Positions 1 to 8,648 are shown, counted from the first letter of the stretch. The stretch: 64,000 nt of DNA from Alkalicoccobacillus plakortidis (GCF_023703085.1 NZ_JAMQJY010000001.1:434001-498000), one strand, 5' to 3'. The notes: generated by a model from the sequence alone, not told the origin. Translations and numbers: made by a program.

Positions 1-1131
1 GTAAGTATAAAATGATTTTCTGCTCCAACCGGTGCTTGCAGCGGATCAGATTTAGAGGATATCCCTACATACACAGTTGGATCATCAGCCGGCCGCTTTT
101 CCTCAAAGATTTGTTTAAATTCTAATTGCGGATCCTTAGAGAAAAAGAAATTGTGATGAGCAAGTTGCGGATATGTTCGGTTTATACCTAGAAGTAACAC
201 TAAACCAGAAACACTCGGTTCATAGTTGCTCAGCTTTTTAACTTCTTGTTTTGCTTTTGGTGCTTTAGTAAGCAGTTTTTCATAAGTCGGTATAACCTCA
301 AGATTTGAAACGATGATATCCGCGTTCAACATCTCTCCGCTCGCTAGTTGAACTGCTTTTGCTTGTCCATCTGACTCTATGATTTGATCCACTCTAGCAT
401 TAGTACAAATATCTACTTCAAGCTCATTCAACACTCGTTCCATAGCTCGAATGATATTATACATGCCACCCTCAACATAATGAACGCCAAGACCAAATTG
501 AACGTAAGCAAGTTGTGATAAGACAGCTTGGTGCCTGATAAGGAGATGAGCCTACATACATCACTAAAAAATCAAGAAGTTGCTGTAAATGAGGATCCCT
601 TATATACTTTTTTGTAGCTTGGTTCATACTTTTCATTGGGTCCATTGCAAGCAATTCTTTAAAGCTATGCAAGGTACGCAAGTCCTTTAATCCAGCTAAG
701 CTTTTTTGATAGAAGCTTTTGGTACATAGCTCATAAATTTGACTACTATAATGTAGATAATCAAGAAACCCAGACTTATCCTCTGGTGAAATTCGATCAA
801 TTTCAGCTAGCATATCCGGTAAATCACCTTTAAGATCAATGGATACACCATCCTCGAAAAACGTTCGCCATTGAGGTTCAATTCGCTTGATCGTCAGATA
901 ATCAGAGAGTTTACGTCCTGCACGTGTAAACAATTGTTCCAATGTCCATGGCATCGTCAAAATAGATGGACCTGTATCAAACGAATAACCAGCACCACTT
1001 CGGATATTACATTTTCCACCAATTCGTTCATTGGCCTCTAGGACTTGAACCTGATAACCTTCTGCTGCAAGACTAATTGCTGAAGATAACCCACCAATTC
1101 CGCCACCAATTACAATTACTTTCTTCTTCAC
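1..1131 (-). CDS. Phytoene desaturase family protein (CrtI/CrtN-like), 3' end outside window, frameshifted as read
   Basis: FAD-dependent carotenoid desaturase or oxidase. The N-terminus has the dinucleotide-binding motif VIGGGIGGLSSA (about residues 6-17), an ERIGG segment and the family motif GPSILTMPW. The reading frame breaks at 526-531, after GSSPYQAP. In the next frame the protein continues as AVLSQLAYVQFGLGVHYVEG and runs to the window edge, so the C-terminus is missing. The break is one extra base (CCAAGCT where CCAGCT restores the frame). Its neighbour is a methyltransferase, which suggests a carotenoid cluster continuing beyond the window. It acts on membrane-bound C30 or C40 polyenes by family knowledge. 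The exact substrate cannot be told from the sequence. Confidence 0.85.
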
Positions 1132-1151
1132 ACGTACTTACCCCTCTTCTC

Positions 1152-1712
1152 TTAATAGATCCAAGGCATTAAAATCCAGCGCTGCCGTTTCCACTCGTCA
1201 TAGGTTTCACCCAATGCTTCTGTTAACATCGCTTCCTCAAGCTTTATTCGAATAACGATGGAAGGAATGATAAGCAGAAGAGTGAATAACAACCCTACCC
1301 ATGAAGCTAGGTAACAGGATAGACCAACCATGCAGACTATTAAGGCAGTATATAAAGGATGTCTCATAGAACGATATGGTCCATGACTAACCAGTTTTTT
1401 ATCAGCAGATACCTGAACATGCCTTGTAAATTCATGCTTTAACGTCAGCATTGACCAGTATCTGAGAAAAATACCTGTTCCATAAATAAACAAGCTTAAC
1501 CACGTGATAAAAAGAGGTGTGTGAATTACAAATGAGGTTTCTCGGATAATCAGGCAACCAATGACCGTTGCGATGATGGAAAGTAGAATAAGGTAATAGC
1601 TTTTTTGTTCAATTGAAAGAGAGTCTCCTGAGTGACGTGCCCCTCTAAAAAGAACAAATTCCAATAACCAAATTAGACTTAAGCAAAAAAAGAACCACTC
1701 TTCTATATTCAT
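1152..1712 (-). CDS. ICMT-like membrane methyltransferase
   Basis: A 186-residue protein with about five hydrophobic segments. It has the C-terminal signature HGPYRSMRHPLY (about residues 110-121) of the isoprenylcysteine carboxyl methyltransferase superfamily, which binds SAM and uses it to methylate carboxylates or lipids at the membrane. It lies 20 bp upstream of the CrtI/CrtN-like gene on the same strand, so the two are probably co-transcribed. Some Bacillaceae make methyl-ester glycosyl-apolycopenoate carotenoids, so carotenoid carboxyl methylation is a reasonable but unproven role. A general phospholipid or quinone methyltransferase is the alternative. Confidence 0.75.
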   Translation of the reverse strand: MNIEEWFFFCLSLIWLLEFVLFRGARHSGDSLSIEQKSYYLILLSIIATVIGCLIIRETSFVIHTPLFITWLSLFIYGTGIFLRYWSMLTLKHEFTRHVQVSADKKLVSHGPYRSMRHPLYTALIVCMVGLSCYLASWVGLLFTLLLIIPSIVIRIKLEEAMLTEALGETYDEWKRQRWILMPWIY

Positions 1713-1733
1713 AAAGCTCCCTTCACTTGCTGA

Positions 1734-2363
1734 TTAGTTAGAAGTAACACGCTGATACGTAACGTGTGAATAACGTTGGATAATAATAACGATAATGAGC
1801 ACAGAAGTTAAAACAACCGCCATTTGATAGGTTGGAATGATAATAGCACCAATAAAAATGACTAAACCACAAGCAAAAAATAACTTTCCAGCTAAACGAT
1901 TAACAATCGCCCAAACCTGATCGTTCTGAAGGGTCCAACGATTTCGTGCACCAAAGATAGCATTCCGTTTCACTTGCGGCATAATGTTACCAATAATCAT
2001 CATCACAACACCGAGACTAATTCCAATTATCGCCTCTATATTTATAGAATAGTCAAGTCCTGAAAAGATAATCAATCCATGACAAACAAATAATAATCCT
2101 GGTAAAACAGCGCATATGACTTGCTCCACTTTTGCTTGAACAGAAGTCATTTTCCTCATTACGCGTATCAGAAATTGATTCACTAAAAATAGAATGACCA
2201 TAAACGCAGGCATGATAGTGATGGCTGCTACGGCTGGCAAAGTGCCTGTCACCTCTCCATTGGTCCAATGGACGGCTAATTGATCTGGTAGTTGACTATA
2301 GGTCACAACACTTAATAAAACCGAGGCTAAAAACAAACTGATGGCAATATAAGTAGCTTTCAT
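1734..2363 (-). CDS. sdpI: SdpI-family immunity/signal-transduction membrane protein
   Basis: About 210 residues with roughly six membrane segments. The N-terminal DUF1648 region contains LPDQLAVHWTNGEVTG. The SdpI domain carries MPQVKRNAIFGARNRWTL followed by the usual NRLAGKLFF helix. In Bacillus subtilis SdpI gives immunity to the SDP cannibalism toxin and sequesters SdpR at the membrane. I chose the ATG at 2363 because an AGGAG sits 8-9 bases upstream; an in-frame ATG at 2372 is too close to it. The start follows the sdpR stop codon by one base, implying translational coupling. No sdpABC toxin genes are in the window, so it may be an orphan immunity pair. Confidence 0.85.
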   Translation of the reverse strand: MKATYIAISLFLASVLLSVVTYSQLPDQLAVHWTNGEVTGTLPAVAAITIMPAFMVILFLVNQFLIRVMRKMTSVQAKVEQVICAVLPGLLFVCHGLIIFSGLDYSINIEAIIGISLGVVMMIIGNIMPQVKRNAIFGARNRWTLQNDQVWAIVNRLAGKLFFACGLVIFIGAIIIPTYQMAVVLTSVLIIVIIIQRYSHVTYQRVTSN

Positions 2364-2364
2364 T

Positions 2365-2634
2365 TTAGTCATCTCCTTTTGTTTTAAATTGATAAAACCA
2401 AGCAAAGACATCTTGTAACACCGTTGTATTTAACGTGTGATAGATGTATTGTCCTCTTTTATCGGCTGTTACCAGATTTGCCTGCTTAAGTAACTGAAGG
2501 TGATGAGAAATACTTGGTTTGCTCATATCAAAGTGCTCTGAAATCTCAGATGCAGTTAAACACCCATGCTTGCTTAATAAACTCATAATCTCCCTCCTTG
2601 TTTCATCGTTTAGAGCCTTAAATAACTCGTTCAC
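2365..2634 (-). CDS. sdpR: ArsR-family transcriptional repressor, SdpR-like
   Basis: 89-residue winged-helix protein. FKALNDETRREIMSLL opens the fold, and a recognition helix region (SKPSISHHLQLLKQANLV) is followed by the wing RGQYIYHTLN. No metal-binding cysteines of ArsR/SmtB type are visible, which fits the SdpR subgroup. It starts with GTG, with AAGGAGA well spaced upstream. It forms a two-gene operon with sdpI. In B. subtilis SdpR represses its own operon and is titrated to the membrane by SdpI. The two near-identical repeats just upstream (2659-2717) are the likely operators. Confidence 0.85.
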   Translation of the reverse strand: MNELFKALNDETRREIMSLLSKHGCLTASEISEHFDMSKPSISHHLQLLKQANLVTADKRGQYIYHTLNTTVLQDVFAWFYQFKTKGDD

Positions 2635-2658
2635 AGCTTTATCTCCTTTAATTAAGTA

Positions 2659-2717
2659 ATTAGAAAACTATCTAACTAAAGACTAACACAATTAAATAAT
2701 TAAACAACTGTCTAATT
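2659..2717. promoter_or_regulatory. Paired 19-bp direct repeats, putative SdpR operators in a divergent promoter region
   Basis: Copies at 2659-2677 and 2699-2717 match at 15 of 19 positions. Their starts are exactly 40 bp apart, close to four helical turns. Each contains an imperfect inverted repeat of the form TTA(G/A)A-N6-TCTAA, typical of an ArsR-type dimer site. They lie between sdpR (minus strand) and the isochorismatase-family gene (plus strand), so one regulator could control both. A TATAAT for the plus-strand gene is at 2728-2733. Confidence 0.5.
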
Positions 2718-2765
2718 AATGATTTGCTATAATAATATAAATACATTAAAAAGGAAGTGGCCCTT

Positions 2766-3287
2766 TTGCATACAGCCCTCATTATTATCGATGTACAGAA
2801 TGGTATGTTTGATGAACAATTTCCAGTATGGAATGGGGATCGACTACTAACCAAGATAAAAAACCTTCTACAAAAAGCTCGAGAACAAAATGTGCCCGCC
2901 TTTTATGTACAGTATAACGAGGCAGCTGGCCTTCAGTTAGAATCTGGGACAACCGCATGGGAGATTCATCCTGACATCAAACCATTGCCCATGGATCATA
3001 TCATTCAAAAAACAAGACCTGACTCTTTTTTTGAAACCATTTTAGAAGATGAGTTAGCTGCCCTTAACATCAAGCACGTCATACTCACAGGCATCCAAAC
3101 AGATCTTTGTGTGGATACAACGTGTAGACGTGCCAACAGTCTTGGCTATCAAGTGACAGTAGTTGCAGATGCTCATAGCACATTTGATTCACAAAACTTA
3201 TCAGCAGAGCAGATTATTGCCCATCATAATGAAACGCTCCAATTTTTTGCTGAAATAAAAAAAGCTGATGAAGTAGATTTTCATTAA
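2766..3287 (+). CDS. Isochorismatase-family cysteine hydrolase
   Basis: About 173 residues with the isochorismatase-like fold. It shows the catalytic Asp in ALIIIDVQNGMF, a Lys in HIIQKTRPDSFF, and the nucleophilic Cys in GIQTDLCVDTTCR. Such proteins hydrolyse amides such as nicotinamide or carbamoyl compounds; the substrate is not predictable here. I prefer the TTG at 2766, because GGAAG then lies about 8 bases upstream. The GTG at 2757 overlaps that ribosome-binding site. The gene is divergent from sdpR and shares its control region. A strong terminator follows directly. Confidence 0.85.
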   Translation: MHTALIIIDVQNGMFDEQFPVWNGDRLLTKIKNLLQKAREQNVPAFYVQYNEAAGLQLESGTTAWEIHPDIKPLPMDHIIQKTRPDSFFETILEDELAALNIKHVILTGIQTDLCVDTTCRRANSLGYQVTVVADAHSTFDSQNLSAEQIIAHHNETLQFFAEIKKADEVDFH

Positions 3288-3292
3288 TGTGA

Positions 3293-3336
3293 AAAAAGGC
3301 TAATTCTCGTTGCAATCGTTGAGAATTAGCCTTTTT
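3293..3336 (+). terminator. Rho-independent terminator of the isochorismatase-family gene
   Basis: Perfect arms AAAAAGGCTAATTCTC (3293-3308) and GAGAATTAGCCTTTTT (3321-3336) flank a 12-base loop, and the descending arm ends in a T run. It begins a few bases after the stop codon. Confidence 0.9.
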
Positions 3337-3508
3337 ATTTTCTTGAATTCAGATGATGCTTCTGTTCATTAAAAATGTAACCTATTAGTGCATGTTCAAA
3401 ATCTACGTCCCTTCTTCTAAAATAATTCAAATCATCTTGCTTTGAATACAGCAATAAAAATGAAACAGATAGCCGTTTAGATATTTAGATCGACGACCGT
3501 CGAACAGA

Positions 3509-3930
3509 TTATACTTCTCTAAATTTATTCTGCACCTGAACAAATATGTATTTATCAGTCCACATTTGAGTAGTGACAATTAATTCTTCATCCTCTTTTT
3601 GAAAGAAAAGAGCAGAGCCTACTTTCTCTTTAAACTCCAGCCATCTGAATGGATACGCTGTTTAATATTTTCATCTGATTTCGCGAAACCTTCATTTTTA
3701 CTACTCTTTGTTAAAAACCAAGTGTAATCTTCAAGTTCTGCAATTTCTGCTACCTCATCATCGGATCTATCAAGTTTTTCAATGACATAACTTGCAGACA
3801 CATTTTCAATTGGTAGAGAAGGATAAAAATAATATGACTTATTTACAAATAAAAAAACAGCTACACTAACTAAAACTATACTAAACATACTAAAGAATAT
3901 TGCAAACCGTTTCACAAATATCGCCCTCAT
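3509..3930 (-). CDS. Hypothetical exported protein with N-terminal membrane anchor, frameshifted as read
   Basis: I do not recognise the family. The N-terminus has one membrane segment (about residues 10-30, FAIFFSMFSIVLVSVAVFLF), followed by an extracytoplasmic region. As read it stops at 3619. The next frame continues without a gap as EKVGSALFFQKEDEEL and then VTTQMWTDKYIFVQV, ending at 3509. One missing base in the short T run near 3630 restores a protein of about 140 residues. The conserved-looking C-terminal half argues that the break is a sequence error. Confidence 0.55.
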
Positions 3931-4180
3931 TCTAATTTTTTATAGTTTCTCTCGTATAAAATTCCATTCAAGGCAAATCTCATTTGTCTACCTCTTTTTC
4001 TATATTACACCATTTATTAACTCTAAAATCTTAATCTTTTCTTAAACAATTCTGTTATTTTACGTAAATTATTTACACGTAGTATCCGGGATTATTGAGA
4101 TGCAGCATGGGTTGTTAGAGATTTTATTATTTCTACTTACTTACGCATCTCTTACTCATTTTTCTATACCAGATACAAAG

Positions 4181-4253
4181 AAAGAAGAGTACCAAAGCTT
4201 AAAAGCCTTAGTACTCTTCTTTTTTTCTTATGTGCGGTTGTTAGAAGTTCATC
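4181..4253 (-). repeat. Terminator hairpin of the tRNA-Leu-like repeat family (degenerate copy D)
   Basis: A long stem-loop has arms at 4181-4200 and 4204-4222 built on the core GTACCAAAGCT / AGCCTTAGTAC, the same hairpin as in copies A-C. The adjoining tRNA-like part (4229-4253) is strongly decayed. It lies downstream of the anti-sigma gene and would serve as its terminator. Confidence 0.6.
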
Positions 4254-4304
4254 AAAAAAACTGAATGAAACAAAAGTAATCACAGATGATAGTCTTTACG
4301 TTTG

Positions 4305-5033
4305 TCAAAACCAATTGATGCTTTCTGCAATTTCAATTATTTCTTCTTCTTCAACACCTGACAATCCTTCATTGTCACTATTCCTGTCAAAACAAGTAAT
4401 AATAATTTTCCATTCATCTTTTTCTAAATATATTACTTTACCATCGATGTCTTCTATTCCCATTAGTTTTGCTGTTACTCCATCAATTAATAAATCTTTT
4501 TCAATTCCAGTTCCGTCTTTGCTCTCTGCAGAAAAACTAGGTTTGGTATCAATATTATTCGTTGCATGGACAGAATAACGTCTTTCAGCAGTTCCTGCGT
4601 TATAATACAATTGTTTAAATTCCCCTTGTTCACCCATACCTACGCTGTATTCTACATCTTCTTTACCAATAGCACTCTCTAACACCTCTGGAAAAGGGAC
4701 TTGTATATTAAACAAGCTCTCTAACTCTTCAATTGATTCTACATTTCTTTCAGCATAAACATCAGTATTTACAAACCCATAACCAATGGACATCTCTTTA
4801 ACGTTATGTCTTTCCTCAAATTTTGTTACCTGAAATAAATCTTCAAACATACCCTGAGCAGAAGGCGTTGAATAAATACTGACACTTAAAATAACAATGG
4901 CAGCGGCATACACAAGTGGTTTTTTGAATGTTTTTTTCTGTTCTCCTTTCGCTTTTTTGACTCCCATCTTTGATCTTGTCGATAACTCATCTGGAATCTT
5001 AATCTCCTCAAGCTCACGTTTAAACTCATTCAC
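4305..5033 (-). CDS. Membrane-anchored anti-sigma factor-like protein
   Basis: 242 residues. The N-terminal cytoplasmic part is about 38 residues and rich in Lys and Glu. One membrane helix follows (about 39-56, KPLVYAAAIVILSVSIYS), then an extracytoplasmic region of about 185 residues. The start overlaps the end of the ECF sigma gene by 8 bp, the usual layout for a sigma/anti-sigma pair. The N-terminus would hold the sigma factor at the membrane while the outer domain senses stress. The architecture resembles DUF4179-type proteins. I rely on context and topology and did not recognise a specific sensor motif. Confidence 0.7.
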   Translation of the reverse strand: MNEFKRELEEIKIPDELSTRSKMGVKKAKGEQKKTFKKPLVYAAAIVILSVSIYSTPSAQGMFEDLFQVTKFEERHNVKEMSIGYGFVNTDVYAERNVESIEELESLFNIQVPFPEVLESAIGKEDVEYSVGMGEQGEFKQLYYNAGTAERRYSVHATNNIDTKPSFSAESKDGTGIEKDLLIDGVTAKLMGIEDIDGKVIYLEKDEWKIIITCFDRNSDNEGLSGVEEEEIIEIAESINWF

Positions 5034-5583
5034 TCATATCAACTCCTTTTAATTCTTTTCGTAGTTTCCCTAGTGCTCTATACAAAATAGATTTTGCAGT
5101 ACCTAAAGGAATGTTGAGGATTTCTGAAATCTCTTTGAACGAATAGTCTTCGTAATACTTTAAAATAACGACACTTTTCTCTTCAACATCTAATAAATCA
5201 ATTAATTCTTGTAGTGCTATGGAGAGACATACATCTTCCATTTCATTTGCTGATTTTCCTTCATGATCAACTCTGAAATTGACTACCTTATTATTCTTGT
5301 TAATAACATTTAAAGAGCAAGTGATCGCAATTTTTATTAACCATGTTTTTAAATAATCAGGATTTTCAAGAGAACTGATATTTTTGTATGACCGATAAGC
5401 AACTTCTTGAACTACATCTAAAGCGTCATTCTGATTTTTTACATACAGATAGGCCATACGATATATATCTTTTTCATAACATTGAAATATTTTTAAAAAG
5501 GATTTCTCATCTCCTTTTTTGGCTTTTACTATTAATTTTTTTATTTCGTTCACCTCTTTTTCTTTATTATATCTATTAGACAA
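5026..5583 (-). CDS. ECF-subfamily RNA polymerase sigma factor
   Basis: 185 residues with sigma region 2 (FQCYEKDIYRMAYLYVKN, then DALDVVQEVAYRSY) and region 4 (YYEDYSFKEISEILNIP followed by GTAKSILYRALGKLRKEL). It resembles the SigM/SigV/SigX type of Bacillus. The listed TTG start lacks a good ribosome-binding site. A GTG about 36 bases downstream, giving a protein that opens NEIKKLIVKAKKG, is an alternative. It is translationally coupled to the membrane anti-sigma protein. I saw no clear autoregulatory ECF promoter upstream. Confidence 0.85.
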   Translation of the reverse strand: MSNRYNKEKEVNEIKKLIVKAKKGDEKSFLKIFQCYEKDIYRMAYLYVKNQNDALDVVQEVAYRSYKNISSLENPDYLKTWLIKIAITCSLNVINKNNKVVNFRVDHEGKSANEMEDVCLSIALQELIDLLDVEEKSVVILKYYEDYSFKEISEILNIPLGTAKSILYRALGKLRKELKGVDMSE

Positions 5584-5658
5584 TTCAAAACACTTTTTGG
5601 CTTAAACTTTATAATATATTCTTGGAAATATTTGATTATAGGCTTATGCTAACCTTAA

Positions 5659-5765
5659 AAAAGTACCATAGCATCAATCGCTATGGTACTTTTACTTTTC
5701 TTTCAATCTTATATGGACAGGAGGAGTCGAACCTCCATGAGTTTAACCTCTTTAATCCCTAAGTT
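5659..5765 (-). repeat. tRNA-Leu-like 3' half plus terminator (copy A)
   Basis: On the minus strand, a T-arm-like hairpin (GGAGG-TTCGACT-CCTCC, 5720-5736) follows a GAGGTTAAACTC variable-arm-like segment. It is followed by a perfect 14-bp terminator stem (5659-5672 with 5680-5693) and a T run. No 5' acceptor strand or D-arm is seen, so it is not a complete tRNA. It lies just downstream of the acetyltransferase gene at 5840-6369. Confidence 0.7.
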
Positions 5766-5839
5766 TGTGGATAAAATCTAGCCTCTCAATATAAACCTGA
5801 GAAATTTGGTTTCTTTAGATCATTATTTACCCCTAATGT

Positions 5840-6369
5840 CTAATCTTCTTTTAATACACTAAACATTGCTAAGTCAATGTACCTACCTTTGCTTTTTTCG
5901 TAGGAACGTAAAAGCCCTTCCTGTTTAAAACCGAGTTTCTTTAATAGAAATTGTGATGCTTGATTTTGAGTTTCTACCTTAGCTTCGATTCGATTAAGTT
6001 TGTAGTAATCAAAACCATATCTAACAAGTTCCGTTAAAGCCTCGGTCATGTATCCTTTTCCCCAATGATCAACAGAGAGTTCATAGCCAATTTCTCCTCT
6101 GTCATTTTCTGAATCTATATAATTGAAACCGCAAGACCCAATAGACTTCGATTGATCAGATTCAAAAATAGAGAATCGATTACCTTGATTGCTTTTATCC
6201 ATTCTCTGAAAAATATTAATCATTTCATATGATTGCCTTACATCCATCATTGGTGTAATGTTCATAAACTCTGTTACTTGAGGATTAGACCAAACTTTGA
6301 AGAGCGCATTGGTGCATCTTGAAGGGTAACCTTCTTTAATGTAAGTCTTTCAGTATTCAATTCACTCAA
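5840..6369 (-). CDS. GNAT acetyltransferase, RimJ/RimL type, frameshifted as read
   Basis: The N-terminus is SELNTERLTLKKVTLQDAP. The frame shifts near 6308-6312 and the protein continues as ALFKVWSNPQVTEFMNITPM to the end. Motif A is visible in YELSVDHWGKGYMTEAL, and the typical NRIEAKVETQNQASQFLLKK segment ends in a GFKQEG turn. One missing A in CCAATG would restore about 176 residues, the usual family length. The start is TTG at 6369, 8 bases after AAAGGAG. RimJ/RimL-like enzymes acetylate protein N-termini or small amines; the substrate is unknown. Confidence 0.8.
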
Positions 6370-6567
6370 TTTTCACTTCTCCTTTTAGTTTAAGTTGAAT
6401 TTTCTTATATATGATTGCAAAACTAAGTTTACTATCTGGCATATTCCACCCCTTAATAATTGCATAAATTATAACACTTTAATTCTTATTTAAAATATGT
6501 CGTTAGAATTAGTGAAGCTAAATAACCTCATTTATCAACACTCGGTTAAGAGGATTGGTTTAAGTCA

Positions 6568-7088
6568 TTAAAAGTTAAGATAAAAATAGATATCAGAATT
6601 GCCTCTTTCAGAAGTGAATTCATAATCTCTTGTATTTAACCCACCAATCTCAAATCCGTACTTCAAATAAAATTTATTTGCAGCAAGATTATAAGCTTGA
6701 GCGATGGTACTTAATCCTTTGCAGTTCTTTTTTTAGCTATGTTGATTGCAAAATCAAGCATATCTTTAGATATTCCGCTCCTTCGATAGTTCACATTTAC
6801 TTTAAGATCGCTTAAATAACAATATTTATTCCACCCAGTTTCAAATACTGCTAAACCAACACATTGATTCTGATCAAATGTGGCAACCGCAAAACCATTT
6901 TGATTAATTGTCTCAAATGAGTAATTCTCTTCTGGAAATATCTTTTCCTTCGGTTCATCGAAATATATTTCGTGATACTCCCATTTGTCATTTGGCTTCG
7001 TAACTACTAATTCACCAAACAACTCAAATTTTTCGTTAGGTAATCTCAAACAATCTTTTGTCTCTTCTGTGACTAATTCAATCTTCAA
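6568..7088 (-). CDS. GNAT acetyltransferase, streptothricin acetyltransferase (SatA)-like, frameshifted as read
   Basis: The first 120 residues resemble SatA-type enzymes: MKIELVTEETKDCLRLPNE, an acidic EPKEKIFPEENYS loop, and motif A around LSDLKVNVNYRRSGISKDM. As read it ends at 6711, in a run of seven A residues at about 6727-6733 (plus-strand T run). The other frame continues as GLSTIAQAYNLAANKFYLKY and GFEIGG, ending at 6568, which is the expected C-terminal half. SatA acetylates streptothricin. Whether this enzyme does so is inference from family resemblance. Confidence 0.75.
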
Positions 7089-7123
7089 TTAAATCCCCCA
7101 TGATCTCAAATAATTAATTGATT

Positions 7124-7342
7124 TTAGTGTACTTTATAATGAACCCTCTGCATGAATAGTATAGACGATATTTGCAAAGTTTCCGTACTGTCAAGTCTGT
7201 AGTGAACTTTCACTACTGGTAGCGTAAGGTTTGTTAATGTAGAGCAGCAGCCTTCTGGTTCTAACAATTCAACTTCTAACATTCCTTAATTGTATAATTG
7301 ATCTTCTAGGTTTCAACGCTTGAGTAAGTTAATATTATTCAT
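7124..7342 (-). pseudogene. Possible broken small gene
   Basis: A strong AAGGAGG and an ATG at 7342 open a frame that reads MNNINLLKR, stop, NLEDQLYN, stop. It then runs uninterrupted from MLEVELLEPEGCCS for 52 codons to 7124. All parts are in one frame, so two nonsense codons rather than frameshifts would separate them. The product is unknown. The downstream 52-residue part could be an independent small protein, although its own ATG (7282) has no spaced ribosome-binding site. Weakly supported. Confidence 0.25.
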
Positions 7343-7691
7343 ATTTTCTTCCTCCTTTTAGTTAGATACATAAGGTAAAAACCTCGGCGTATATTGTCAG
7401 AAAAATATCTGATTTATAGTAATTTTCCGAACTAAAAGATAGGCAGATTCAGACCACTTATTTACTCATTTATCATTAAAAGAAGGTTTCTATTCCATAA
7501 TATCCATTGCGGAGAAAAAAACTTTACAATTATTTAGACAACAAACTTTTATGAGACTAATTAGTTGTGAGTTATTACTTGTAGCATACCCCTCCACCAA
7601 ATTTTAGAATAATTTTATACTTACTACTTAAATGCTCATATACAATGGATTTAGGCTATTAAATTCTCATGGAGTAAAAACGGAGATAAGT
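7343..7691. other. Intergenic stretch with no gene recognised
   Basis: About 350 AT-rich bases between the broken small gene and the small membrane protein gene. I see no open frame with a ribosome-binding site, no clear hairpin terminator and no repeat. Confidence 0.5.
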
Positions 7692-7817
7692 ATGAACATA
7701 AAAAACAAGAAAAAAAGAGAGCATTTTGATTGGCTAGCATTAATTTTTGAGATTTTGCTCTATATACCACGTCTCACCTTAAGTTTATTTAAATGGCTCT
7801 TTGACCTAATAACATAA
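7692..7817 (+). CDS. Small membrane protein, 41 residues
   Basis: The start ATG at 7692 is preceded by CGGAGAT. The protein opens with a basic head (MNIKNKKKREHFDWL), then a single hydrophobic segment (ALIFEILLYIPRLTLSLFKW). A Lys/Arg-rich N-terminus, aromatic residues and a short helix are common in small Bacillaceae membrane proteins of unknown function. The frame extends upstream to 7632, but no ribosome-binding site supports a longer product. Confidence 0.5.
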   Translation: MNIKNKKKREHFDWLALIFEILLYIPRLTLSLFKWLFDLIT

Positions 7818-7879
7818 AGTTCATGGACGCTGTCCAAACCTGCAAGCTAGATTAGCTTGACCAAGTTTTAAGTCATCCC

Positions 7880-8027
7880 CCCTCCTCAAATCTTGAGGGT
7901 AACAATAGCCGGTAGCCGAACAAAAAGATGTGTTTTTTGTTCGGCCAAGCGGGTGATCATACTGAGAATCTATCAACTCCTTAAATTCCTTTTACTCTGT
8001 TCCAGTCAGCCATTTACCGTTGATAGA
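7880..8027. other. Structured intergenic region, candidate RNA
   Basis: Three stems lie in a row: CCTCA/TGAGG near 7881-7898; a perfect 12-bp stem GCCGAACAAAAA / TTTTTGTTCGGC at 7915-7945; and TCTATCAAC (7969-7977) with GTTGATAGA (8019-8027) around a 41-base loop. No open frame covers it. The middle stem could terminate transcription of the small gene ending at 7817. The set as a whole looks like a folded RNA or leader. I do not recognise the family. Confidence 0.4.
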
Positions 8028-8112
8028 TACAATATGTAGAGTCTTTTTTATTTCAATTTTAAAAGTTTAATAGAATGAGACAGTTAAAGTTGTTTAGAAA
8101 GGCGAGATTCTT

Positions 8113-8286
8113 ATTAATACAAAAGTTAGATTGATAATTTTTATTCCGCTAGTGATTCTTTCACTAATTGCTCTGGAAGTGTTTAACCTTTCTATCCAAG
8201 TATTTTGGATTACCATTGCAATCATCTTTATGTTTAACGGTTTGATGCAGTATGCAATCAGAGAAAAAAGAGAAAGTAGAAAATAG
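8113..8286 (+). CDS. Small two-helix membrane protein, start codon unclear
   Basis: The frame encodes NTKVRLIIFIPLVILSLIAL, EVFNLSIQVFWITIAI, IFMFNGLMQYAIR and a basic tail EKRESRK. Two membrane helices are evident. The only start near the AAGGCGAG ribosome-binding site is an ATT at 8113, so either a rare start codon is used or a base is wrong. The sequence has the composition of a real small membrane protein and belongs to a run of such genes. Unknown function. Confidence 0.4.
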   Translation: MNTKVRLIIFIPLVILSLIALEVFNLSIQVFWITIAIIFMFNGLMQYAIREKRESRK

Positions 8287-8462
8287 CTCAAAAAAGTCCT
8301 TTAGCTGTTACTATAGCTAAACAGTTAAAGGATATTAAATAGTAAACAATTATACATAGACCAGGTCCTTGACTTCCGCTAACCACACATCAAGCATTTT
8401 TACTTGTTTCTTAGGTAACTCCACATTGGTTATACTATTGGTAATAAAGGAAGGTAATTATA

Positions 8463-8648
8463 ATGTCAGAAAAACGTATGAACATATTACTATTAATCAT
8501 CTCAATACTCGCTATTCTTAGTGGACTTTTTAATCTTCTTCCTAAAAGGAATACTTTTTTTATTGCTTTTGGTTTTTCAATGGGAGCAACTAGATTGATA
8601 CGAATTAGAGAAATTTCTAAAAGTAAAAAAAGTACACTAGATAAATAG
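8463..8648 (+). CDS. Small membrane protein, 61 residues
   Basis: The ATG is preceded by AAAGGAAGG about 8 bases upstream. Two hydrophobic segments (NILLLIISILAILSGLFNLL and FFIAFGFSMGATRLI) are followed by a Lys/Ser-rich tail. I do not recognise the family. It lies in a row of small plus-strand genes, each with its own ribosome-binding site and no shared overlap. Confidence 0.5.
   Translation: MSEKRMNILLLIISILAILSGLFNLLPKRNTFFIAFGFSMGATRLIRIREISKSKKSTLDK

Noticed and set aside
5706..5765. Functional tRNA gene on the minus strand
   Set aside because: Only the 3' half is recognisable. The acceptor 5' strand and D-arm are missing and the anticodon stem does not pair.
8094..8291. Minus-strand open frame of 65 codons
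   Set aside because: It has no ribosome-binding site. The plus strand in the same place encodes a convincing two-helix membrane protein.
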